Of a stretch of DNA of 64,000 nucleotides, positions 6,991-13,868 are shown one piece after another (the first letter of the stretch is position 1; every line of letters starts with the position of its first letter). Both the position numbers and the translations under genes were made by a program. Location of the stretch: the NCBI GenBank assembly GCA_934254675.1, contig CAKQLP010000002.1, positions 1 to 64,000 on the forward strand, in the 5' to 3' direction. This DNA comes from an uncultured Alphaproteobacteria bacterium. GTDB taxonomy: Bacteria > Pseudomonadota > Alphaproteobacteria > RF32 > CAG-239. Under the pieces are notes generated by a model, which saw only the letters and a list, made by a program, of their open reading frames with translations, was not told where the DNA came from and ran no database searches.

Positions 6991-7731
6991 TTATACTCCC
7001 TTAAAATCTTGCCAATTAGCGTATAAAATTTTTAAAAATTCATCAAGCGGAAAATTTAAAATACTGGAAATTTTATCGGCTAATAAAGGTAAATTCTGCG
7101 GTAAAGACGGGATGTCTTTATGTCCTGATTGATAAGGTCCGTCTGTTTCTAAAAGTAATAAACGCGGATTTAACCGACGCAAAATATCTTCATGATTTTT
7201 TTTACGCAAAATAGAAAAATTCAAACCTAAATAAAAACCATGTTTTTGCAATTCCATTCCCCATTCGGCGGAACCGGTAAAAGAATGGAAAATTGTTTTT
7301 TGGGGAAGCAGTGGTAAAAGCGGTTGTAAAAATACATCCGATTTGACGGCGTGCAAGATGAGCGGACGCTGATATTTTTGCGCTAAATTAATTTCAATTT
7401 TTAAAATTTCCAATTGTTTGGACATGTCTTTATTTTTTAAGCGATCAACGCCGCATTCGCCCAACCAAAGATATGAATTATTTTTTAGGAGGTTTTCCAA
7501 TTTGGATGCCCAGTCGGTAGAAAGGTTGTTTATATACCAAGGATGAACTCCGATTGCGGGGATAACCGAAGAATAGTTTGCCGCCAAATCCAAAACTTTT
7601 TGCCAGTCTTGAGGATGAGACGATACGTTAACAAATTCGCAGACATTGTTTTTTTGCGCGTTCGTTACTACATTTTTAACATCTGCGGAATTATAATCTT
7701 GCAAATGAATATGGGTGTCAGCATAAAACAT
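6991..7731 (-). CDS. tatD: TatD-family metal-dependent hydrolase/DNase
   Basis: This 246-aa TIM-barrel amidohydrolase-like protein has the TatD metal-binding set: HIH at residues 7-9, GVHPWY near 62, the GECGVDR glutamate, LILHAV and IFHSFTGS histidines, and the terminal aspartate in ETDGPY. Family members act as 3'-5' exonucleases or DNases, or on D-amino-acyl substrates; the exact substrate is not readable from sequence. It leads the operon tatD-hydF and is divergent from alr, with about 38 bases between the two start codons. AAAGG precedes the ATG. It is slightly shorter than E. coli TatD (260 aa). Confidence 0.88.
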   Translation of the reverse strand: MFYADTHIHLQDYNSADVKNVVTNAQKNNVCEFVNVSSHPQDWQKVLDLAANYSSVIPAIGVHPWYINNLSTDWASKLENLLKNNSYLWLGECGVDRLKNKDMSKQLEILKIEINLAQKYQRPLILHAVKSDVFLQPLLPLLPQKTIFHSFTGSAEWGMELQKHGFYLGLNFSILRKKNHEDILRRLNPRLLLLETDGPYQSGHKDIPSLPQNLPLLADKISSILNFPLDEFLKILYANWQDFKGV

Positions 7732-7769
7732 TGTTTAATACCTTTTTTTATGAGGAGATAATAACAGTT

Positions 7770-8867
7770 ATGAGTATTTTTACAAGACCGGTTTTACAAA
7801 TAAATTTGCAAAATTTAGTGGAAAACTATAAAAAATTACAAAAAATAGCCAGTCCGGCGCTTGCGGCCGCTGTTGTCAAAGACAACGCTTATGGCTTGGG
7901 AGCGGAAATGGTTGCCGAAGCATTATATAACCACGCCGATTGCCGACATTTTTTTGTGGCGCATGCGGTTGAAGGAGAACGAATCGCCGCCATTGTTCCA
8001 AATGCTAAAATTTATGTGTTGCAAGGAATAGGGGCGGATAGCCTAGAATTGTTTGAAAAATATAAGTTTATTCCTGTTATAGCATCTCCGGAAATGCTTC
8101 AATATTGGAAAGAGCACGCGGTTGGCGGTGTGAAACCTATTATTCAGGTTGAAACAGGCTTAAATCGGTTGGGTTTTAGATTGGACGATTTAGAAAAACT
8201 TTCAGCGGATGATTTGAAAATTTTTTCATGCGTGTTAAGTCATTTGGCTTGCGGAGATGAAAAAGATCATTTTATGAATCAGCATCAATTGGATAATTTT
8301 AACTATATCAGACAGCAATATTTTCCCAATTTACCGGCGACGTTGTCCGCGTCTGACGGAACTTTTCTGGGGGCGGATTTTTGTTGTGACATGGTGCGTT
8401 TGGGTGCAGCCATGTATGGTATAAACACCGCGCCGTATCGGATGAATCAAATGCAAAATATTATTACGGTTAAGGCTCCGGTTTTGCAGATAGCTAATTT
8501 GCCTAAAGGAGATTTTGTTGGATATTCGGCGACTTATCGGGCGGCAACCAATCGAAAAATAGCTATTGTCTCAATAGGGTATGGTGATGGCATTCCAAGG
8601 TCTCTTTCAAATGTGGGTAAAGTTTTTTTCAATGTTTGCGGCAGTTGGCATGAGGCGCGTATAATCGGGCGTGTTTCAATGGACAATGTTATATGCGATG
8701 TGACCGAAATTGATAATCTTCAGATAGGAGATTGGGGATATTTTGTTTTTGACGGTTATACGTTGGATGATATAGCCAGAGATGCCGGAACTATCAGTTA
8801 TGAAGTGTTGTCAAGGCTTGGAAAAAATCCTCGTTTTGTGCGGGAAATAAAAAAATTTGCCGACTAA
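7770..8867 (+). CDS. alr: Alanine racemase
   Basis: This 365-aa PLP enzyme interconverts L- and D-alanine for peptidoglycan. The PLP lysine is Lys37 in AAVVKDNAYGLG. The second catalytic tyrosine lies in the conserved IGYGDGIPR motif, and the phosphate- and substrate-binding segments MVRLGAAMYGI and VSMDNVICDV are present. The start is set at the ATG at 7770, after a GAGGAG ribosome-binding site about a dozen bases away; the upstream in-frame ATG at 7731 lacks one. It is divergent from tatD. It fits the other cell-wall genes in the window (two class A PBPs, uppP, M23 peptidases). Confidence 0.95.
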   Translation: MSIFTRPVLQINLQNLVENYKKLQKIASPALAAAVVKDNAYGLGAEMVAEALYNHADCRHFFVAHAVEGERIAAIVPNAKIYVLQGIGADSLELFEKYKFIPVIASPEMLQYWKEHAVGGVKPIIQVETGLNRLGFRLDDLEKLSADDLKIFSCVLSHLACGDEKDHFMNQHQLDNFNYIRQQYFPNLPATLSASDGTFLGADFCCDMVRLGAAMYGINTAPYRMNQMQNIITVKAPVLQIANLPKGDFVGYSATYRAATNRKIAIVSIGYGDGIPRSLSNVGKVFFNVCGSWHEARIIGRVSMDNVICDVTEIDNLQIGDWGYFVFDGYTLDDIARDAGTISYEVLSRLGKNPRFVREIKKFAD

Positions 8868-8970
8868 CTAAAAAACTGTTGATTTATTGATGAAAATAGT
8901 TTTTTTTGGCAAAATATGTGCTACTGTTGCATAAGTTTATGTTAATCTTTAATTTTTTAGGAAGGATGAA

Positions 8971-9255
8971 ATGAAAACAATTACCCGTATCAGCATTACT
9001 GAAGCAATTTATGAAGAAATCGGTTTGTCTCGAAAAGATTCCGGTGATGTTTTGGATATGATTTTAGATGAAATCAGAGATGAATTGGCAAACGGTCATG
9101 ATGTTAAAATATCTTCGTTTGGCACGTTTAGCTTGCGTAAGAAAAATGCGCGTATCGGACGTAATCCTAAAACAGGAAAAGAAGCTGAAATCACGCCAAG
9201 AACGGTTATTTCTTTTAAACCTTCCCAAATTTTGAGAAAGGCTGTCAACGCTTAA
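8971..9255 (+). CDS. ihfA: Integration host factor alpha subunit (HU/IHF family)
   Basis: This 94-aa DNA-bending protein has the IHF-alpha signature: helical N terminus (ITEAIYEEIGLSRKDS), SFGTFSLRKK, then the DNA-intercalating arm GRNPKTGKE and VISFKPSQILRKAV. IHF bends DNA at promoters and recombination sites, so it may matter for the recombinases nearby. AGGAAGG precedes the ATG. The next gene, a MerR-type regulator, follows after 28 bases; this ihfA-merR order is widespread in Alphaproteobacteria and helps place the organism. The alpha rather than beta or HU assignment rests on the context and on GRNPKTG. Confidence 0.9.
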   Translation: MKTITRISITEAIYEEIGLSRKDSGDVLDMILDEIRDELANGHDVKISSFGTFSLRKKNARIGRNPKTGKEAEITPRTVISFKPSQILRKAVNA

Positions 9256-9283
9256 ACACAGGCGAAGATGAAAGGTTGCGCTT

Positions 9284-9721
9284 ATGGTTGTGGTGAATAA
9301 GTCTAAATCTGCTTTTAGAACAATTGCCGAGGTGGCGGACGAATTGGGAGTGGCAACCCATGTGTTGCGTTTTTGGGAGACAAAATTCGCACAAATAAAA
9401 CCTATGAAGGCGAGTGGCGGTCGTCGTTATTATCGGCCGGATGATGTTGAAGTTTTAAAGCTGATTAAAAGTTTGCTTTATGGAAACCGCTATACCATTG
9501 AAGGGGCGCAACGTCTTATAAAAGAAAAAGGCTTGAAAAATCTTTTGGGAGAAGAAGAAATTCAAAAAGATTTTTTTGAAGAGGAGCCTGATTTGCCTTT
9601 AGGCTTGGAACCCTTGCCGCACAAGGTGGAAGAGCCGGAACTGCCGCCGATTGATTTGTCTCCGATATGCGATGCTATCAGCGAGTTGCGCGCCTTGCAA
9701 CAAAAATTAAAAAACTTATAA
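9284..9721 (+). CDS. MerR-family transcriptional regulator
   Basis: This 145-aa protein has an N-terminal MerR winged helix (residues about 12-80: FRTIAEVADELGVATHVLRFWE, GGRRYYRPDDVEVL, YTIEGAQRLI). An acidic, Pro-rich linker and a short C-terminal coiled coil (ISELRALQQKLKNL) for dimerisation follow. There are no Cys residues in a metal or redox loop, so it is not a MerR/SoxR-type sensor of metals or superoxide. It is the conserved companion of ihfA in Alphaproteobacteria; its regulon is not known to me. A strong terminator follows at 9721-9747. Confidence 0.88.
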   Translation: MVVVNKSKSAFRTIAEVADELGVATHVLRFWETKFAQIKPMKASGGRRYYRPDDVEVLKLIKSLLYGNRYTIEGAQRLIKEKGLKNLLGEEEIQKDFFEEEPDLPLGLEPLPHKVEEPELPPIDLSPICDAISELRALQQKLKNL

Positions 9722-9747
9722 AAAAGAGCCTTTGCGGCTCTTTTTTT
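9721..9747. terminator. Bidirectional terminator after merR
   Basis: AAAAAGAGCC and GGCTCTTTTT pair around TTTGC, with T-runs on both strands. It serves merR and the convergent prepilin gene. Confidence 0.8.
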
Positions 9748-9761
9748 GAAGGATAAGCTTT

Positions 9762-10790
9762 TTATTCGGTAAGTAATATAAAACTACAAGGATTTTCCGC
9801 CGAACAGGTTGAACAAATTTCGGCGGTATCTGATGGTGAAAAAGGTAGCTTTTCTTTGATAATGCTTTCATCGCAAGCACCATCGCTATCTTTATCTTGG
9901 TATCTGTCAGAGCAATAGCTTACCGCCCCCACGTTTCCTATGGTGACAACAATGTATGGGTTAAAGACATTCCAATCCGCATTAGACACAGCTAAACATT
10001 TTTCTTTGGTTGACATCATTAAAGTAAAGCCAATACTATTTTCTATATCAGTATCAGTATCAGTTAGTTCTAGTTCATCACCAAAAGAATCCACTAAAGT
10101 TTTACCATCGCTACTGATTAACTCCGCAGGAATAATACCCATTTGAATGGCTGTTTCGCTATCTAAACCTTTATGATTTTTTTGTTGCGCGTAAAGAATT
10201 TGCGTATTTGAAATAATGGTGGAGATTTGTTGTAAAAGAGTGTTTGTTTTAAACTTTATCATGGCTTTGGAATAGCCGGCGATACCACCGACGGATAGAA
10301 CCCCAATAATGGCGAGAACTCCCAGCATTTCAATCATACTTCGCCCAAGGGAAAACTCGTTTAGCTGGTGTCTGCTTGAAATTTTCGCGCTCGTGTACTC
10401 TTTTTGTACACGTCGCTTAAAAATTCCGGTGCATTCACGCACGCTATCCAAGTTTTCAAGTAAGGTGTTAGGATTTTTCTCGCAACTAGAAACCACTTTA
10501 TCTACACCACTATCCGCGGTTTCAATATATTCATTTGTCTGTCTGGTCACTGCTTGCGCTTTTCTCACTCGTGTACCGCTTTGTACACGTCGTTCCAAAA
10601 GTGCGGCGCATTGACGCACAACATCCAAACCCTTAGTGAAATTCTTCCTATTGTCATACTCGGGCTTGACCCGAGTATCCACAGAAGAGTGTTTGGTATG
10701 GATTCTCGGAATAAATCCGAGAATGACATTTAAAGTGTGTCCGAGAATGACGGAGAATAGGGGATTCTGTTCTGTCTCAAATTTTTTCAA
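9762..10790 (-). CDS. Prepilin-like protein 1 with repeat-derived N-terminal extension (out of frame with its best start)
   Basis: The C-terminal 193 residues (from 10343 leftward) are a type IV-like pilin: cleavage site G/RSMIEMLG with Glu at +5, then the hydrophobic helix LAIIGVLSVGGIAGYSKAM and a globular domain with a Cys-rich end. Before it lie 149 open codons built of repeats: a CGGGCTTGACCCG-type palindrome read as protein (PRIHTKHSSVDTRVKPEYD) and two diverged copies of an LDxVRxC...RRVQ unit. The longest frame here starts only with TTG (10790) without a good ribosome-binding site. A proper ATG with AGAGGA lies at 10891 but is one TC repeat out of frame. This is either a slippage-controlled gene in its OFF state or a pilin broken by a repeat insertion. 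Paralogues lie at 57212 and 63015. Confidence 0.6.
   Translation of the reverse strand: MKKFETEQNPLFSVILGHTLNVILGFIPRIHTKHSSVDTRVKPEYDNRKNFTKGLDVVRQCAALLERRVQSGTRVRKAQAVTRQTNEYIETADSGVDKVVSSCEKNPNTLLENLDSVRECTGIFKRRVQKEYTSAKISSRHQLNEFSLGRSMIEMLGVLAIIGVLSVGGIAGYSKAMIKFKTNTLLQQISTIISNTQILYAQQKNHKGLDSETAIQMGIIPAELISSDGKTLVDSFGDELELTDTDTDIENSIGFTLMMSTKEKCLAVSNADWNVFNPYIVVTIGNVGAVSYCSDRYQDKDSDGACDESIIKEKLPFSPSDTAEICSTCSAENPCSFILLTE
10392..10412. repeat. Hairpin repeat, copy 1 (pilin 1 leader)
   Basis: CGTGTAC and GTACACG flank a 7-base loop. The surrounding 60 bp recur in diverged form about 179 bp further on (10569-10633). On the coding strand this unit encodes the second LDxVRxC...RRVQ block of the pilin 1 extension. 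Confidence 0.6.
10569..10633. repeat. Hairpin repeat, copy 2 (pilin 1 leader)
   Basis: This is a diverged direct copy of the unit at about 10390-10452. Shared blocks include CTCGTGTAC, TTTGTACACGTCG, GCATT-ACGCAC and ATCCAA. The hairpin arms are kept while the loop differs. Confidence 0.55.
10652..10757. repeat. Interspersed palindromic repeat cluster, copy A
   Basis: ACTCGGG-CTTGA-CCCGAGT and ATTCTCGG-AATAAAT-CCGAGAAT palindromes are followed by a half unit CCGAGAATGACGG. They resemble the CGGGCTTGACCCG-type intergenic palindromes common in Alphaproteobacteria and recur at 62668-62892, also just upstream of a pilin. Here they are read through in the pilin 1 frame. Confidence 0.75.
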
Positions 10791-10853
10791 AAAGTGGCAA
10801 AAAACGCGTGTAGAAGCTTTAAAACGCTCTGAAATCGAATGTTTAGGATTTAC

Positions 10854-10868
10854 AGAGAGAGAGAGAGA
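10854..10868 (-). repeat. (TC)7 microsatellite in the 5' end of the pilin 1 frame
   Basis: The minus strand reads GG-TCTCTCTCTCTCTCT-G, seven TC units plus T, eight codons after an ATG (10891-10889) that has AGAGGA at proper distance. With seven units translation stops after 13 codons. With six or nine units the frame joins the pilin ORF, giving about 375 aa in the six-unit case. Dinucleotide runs of this size are typical substrates for slipped-strand mispairing. Confidence 0.7.
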
Positions 10869-10979
10869 CCTTTGCTAAGCTTATTTTTCATCTTTCTTTC
10901 CTCTTAAAAATAATGTTCTTTTCAAAAAAATTGTAATAAGTATTAGTTAAAAAAATATTATCCTTTACAAAAAAATAAG

Positions 10980-11008
10980 TTGACACAAATGGACAAAATG
11001 TGTAAACT
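10980..11008 (+). promoter_or_regulatory. Sigma-70-like promoter for the 11045 gene
   Basis: TTGACA (10980-10985), a 17-base spacer, then TAAACT (11003-11008). The predicted transcript start is about 30 bases before the ATG. Confidence 0.65.
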
Positions 11009-11044
11009 TAAAGAGTTTATTAATCATTAATCTTTTTTATAATT

Positions 11045-11608
11045 ATGAGTAATTTTTTTGGTGGTGCTATCAGTCAGGATATTGTTAACAATCCTGCAAA
11101 AAAGGATGAATTTTTCAAATATGTGCAAAAGCCGAATTTTTATTTGGAACCTAATGATGAACTTGCTTTATTTCAGCTTGGGTATGAAAAAATTCGGGAT
11201 GAGTATCTTTCGCATCACGCTTTATCCGAACGTAATCAATGGATTTTATTTAAGCCGGAAATGAAATCGGTTTTGCTGGAATACATTGAACACTGGGTTT
11301 TGGCTTCTATGTATGAAGCGCAAATTTGTGAGGATGCCATGGCCGGTGTTGGGCAGGATTTGTTGATGAAGTACATCGACTTCCACAATTTTGCCGACGT
11401 GGATAATGAAAAATATTTGTTTGAAGATGGTATGACTGCTTATCGGCGTTTTTATATTGCTCAAACATCGTTTCATGTTCTTGCCGTGGAAGAAAAGTTG
11501 TTTCTGCCGGAATTTCGGGTAGATTTGAATTTGTATTTGAATTATAAAAGACCTTTCTTTCCTCAGAACGAAGCTAAGTTAAAAGCAATTTTAGCGCAAC
11601 TTAAATAA
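11045..11608 (+). CDS. Hypothetical soluble protein
   Basis: This 187-aa protein has no recognised family. It is all-helical in appearance, rich in aromatic residues (FFKYVQKPNFYLEPNDELALF, about residues 23-43) and acidic, with no signal peptide or membrane helix. Its own promoter and a long perfect terminator (11609-11645) show a single-gene unit. There is no Shine-Dalgarno sequence before the ATG (TTTTTTATAATT), so translation may rely on an A/T-rich unstructured leader. It sits between the pilin 1 locus and PBP1A without an obvious link to either. Confidence 0.7.
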   Translation: MSNFFGGAISQDIVNNPAKKDEFFKYVQKPNFYLEPNDELALFQLGYEKIRDEYLSHHALSERNQWILFKPEMKSVLLEYIEHWVLASMYEAQICEDAMAGVGQDLLMKYIDFHNFADVDNEKYLFEDGMTAYRRFYIAQTSFHVLAVEEKLFLPEFRVDLNLYLNYKRPFFPQNEAKLKAILAQLK

Positions 11609-11645
11609 ACAAAATCCCCAAAGTTTTCTTTGGGGATTTTGTTTT
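11609..11645. terminator. Bidirectional terminator
   Basis: ACAAAATCCCCAAAG pairs perfectly with CTTTGGGGATTTTGT around TTTT, followed by TTTT. It is shared by the 11045 gene and the convergent PBP gene. Confidence 0.85.
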
Positions 11646-13719
11646 AAAATATACTGTCAATTAAACCTTCTAAAGTTGATGGTTTTGTTGAGTTTTTGGT
11701 ATTGGCGTCATCATCCAAATTTTCTTCTTCAATTAAATCTCCTATGCTGTCAGAACTGGTCGCGGAGTCATCAATAAGCGAGGCTATTCCGTCATTTTCC
11801 GTTGTGCTTAACGGATTTATACTGTGCGCCGCCAACATAACATCGTGCCAAATTTCCGCCGGAATAGTGCCGCCGCCGACTTTATTCATTGGTTTTTCAT
11901 TGTCGTTGCCAACCCAAACCGCGGCCACATAACCGCCGGCCCAACCCACAAACCAAGCGTCACGATAATTTTGTGTCGTACCGGTTTTTCCGGCGGCAAA
12001 ATAAGGTAATTGGGCTTTTTTGCCGGTTCCGCGATTAATGACGTGGCTGAGCATTTCGGACATTTGTCGTACAATTGTTCCATCTATAATTTGCTTTTGC
12101 TTATCCGCTTGCCGAACATAAAGCTGATGTCCGTTTTTGCTGGAAATTTCATTTATGGCGTGTGGCCAAACGGCATAACCTCCATTGGCTAAAACCGCAT
12201 AAGCCGCCGCCATATCAATCACTCTGACGCCATTGGTGCCCAAAACCATAGACGGAGTCAAAGAAATTTTGGTGCTGATGCCCATTTTATGCGCATTGGC
12301 GGCAATATCTTTTAGATATAATTCGCGGGAAAGCGCGGCGGTTGCCACGTTTAAGGAATGGGTTAGGGCATAATCAAGCGTAACTTTGCCATAATAGCGT
12401 TTGCTATAATTTGCCGGTTGCCATTTGCCTATTTTCAGCGGTGCGTCGTTTACAACGCTGTCCGGAGCAAAACCATATTGCAAAGCGGTTAAATAAACAA
12501 ACGGCTTAAAGGCCGAGCCGGATTGACGGACAGATTGCACCGCGCGGTTAAATTGGCTGCGATTATAGTCCATGCCGCCGACCATCGCCTTAATCGCGCC
12601 GTTATAATCCATTATCACAATGGCGCCTTCGCTCACATTTTTGCCTTTTGCCCCCCAAATATGCGAACGTAAAATCTTTTCGGCAGCTTCTTGCAGTTTT
12701 TGGTCAAGCGTGGTCATCACATTTACATCTACCGAACGTTCGCCGACATAGCTGTTTACTTCGTCGTAAACATATTGAGCAAAATGCTTGCCGCCGCTGA
12801 CTCGATATTGCTGACCATCGTTTATCGGCAAAGTTTTTGCTGCGGCGAATTGTTTTTCGGTGATATAATCACATTCCCGCATGTTGTTTAAAACCACATT
12901 GGCGCGCTTTAAGGCGTTTTGGCGGTTTAATATCGGATTATAGCGGTTCGGAGCTTTTAGCATGCCCGCCAAAATGGCGGCTTCACGCAAGTTTAAATCG
13001 GCAGCGCTTTTATTGAAATACCAGTTGGCGGCGGCTTCCGCGCCATAGTTACCGGAACCGAAATAAACTCTGTTTAAATAAAGAGCCATAATTTGATTTT
13101 TAGTCAGCTTATTTTCCAACCAAAAGGCCAATAAAAGTTCTTGCACCTTGCGTTTGATATTTTTATTCGGGGTTAGAAAAATGTTTTTAGCCACTTGTTG
13201 AGTAATGGTCGAAGCCCCTTGAGCATAGCGACCGCGAAACAGGTTTGTAACCATAGCCCGCCCGAAACCCCATATGTCAAAACCAAAATGTTTATAAAAA
13301 CGCCGGTCTTCAGTGGCAATAATGGCGTTGGTTAAATTTTTCGGTAATTTATCGGGATAAATTACGTCGGCGTAAACGTTGCCGAATTTAGCAATATCGT
13401 TACCATTTTCCGCCATAATTGTGGTTGAAGGCTGACGGGTTTGCGCCACGGTCTTGGCTATATCCGGCATTGTAAAATAGCAATACGCCACATAAGAGCC
13501 AACGGCGATAAACAAAAACAATCCAAGCCAAAGTCCTAAAATAAACAAAGTTTTCCAAATTGATTTGGAATTATTTTTCTTTTTGGAGTTTCGGGATTTT
13601 TTAGCTCCGGATTTTTTCTTTGCCGAACTCTTAGCTTTGGTCTTTTTAACGGTATTTTCCATATAGACTAAGCCCTTTTTCAAATTATGGCGAATTTTTT
13701 GTTTAAGATTTTGCGGCAT
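11644..13719 (-). CDS. mrcA: Class A penicillin-binding protein (PBP1A type)
   Basis: This 691-aa bifunctional peptidoglycan synthase has a Lys/Ser-rich cytoplasmic tail (1-53) and one membrane helix (54-80). The GT51 glycosyltransferase domain has catalytic Glu137 in TEDRRFYKHFG and QGASTITQQVAKN (168-179). The transpeptidase domain has SxxK at Ser402-Lys405, SLN at 455-457 and KTG at 578-580. All motifs are intact. The ATG at 13719 follows GAAGGTG. An Asp/Glu/Ser-rich tail of about 60 residues replaces the OB-type insert of some relatives. A single-gene unit, divergent from polA. It polymerises and crosslinks lipid II in the periplasm. Confidence 0.95.
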   Translation of the reverse strand: MPQNLKQKIRHNLKKGLVYMENTVKKTKAKSSAKKKSGAKKSRNSKKKNNSKSIWKTLFILGLWLGLFLFIAVGSYVAYCYFTMPDIAKTVAQTRQPSTTIMAENGNDIAKFGNVYADVIYPDKLPKNLTNAIIATEDRRFYKHFGFDIWGFGRAMVTNLFRGRYAQGASTITQQVAKNIFLTPNKNIKRKVQELLLAFWLENKLTKNQIMALYLNRVYFGSGNYGAEAAANWYFNKSAADLNLREAAILAGMLKAPNRYNPILNRQNALKRANVVLNNMRECDYITEKQFAAAKTLPINDGQQYRVSGGKHFAQYVYDEVNSYVGERSVDVNVMTTLDQKLQEAAEKILRSHIWGAKGKNVSEGAIVIMDYNGAIKAMVGGMDYNRSQFNRAVQSVRQSGSAFKPFVYLTALQYGFAPDSVVNDAPLKIGKWQPANYSKRYYGKVTLDYALTHSLNVATAALSRELYLKDIAANAHKMGISTKISLTPSMVLGTNGVRVIDMAAAYAVLANGGYAVWPHAINEISSKNGHQLYVRQADKQKQIIDGTIVRQMSEMLSHVINRGTGKKAQLPYFAAGKTGTTQNYRDAWFVGWAGGYVAAVWVGNDNEKPMNKVGGGTIPAEIWHDVMLAAHSINPLSTTENDGIASLIDDSATSSDSIGDLIEEENLDDDANTKNSTKPSTLEGLIDSIF

Positions 13720-13868
13720 ATCACACCTTCATTTTATAAATATTTTTATTAACACATAATAAATAAAATAAGTTAAAGAAGTTTTTATAAACAAATTTGC
13801 CGGCGTTTATTTTTAATGCTTGGCGAAAACTAAAAAAGTCGTTATATTGGCGACTAAGGAGAAATAAA

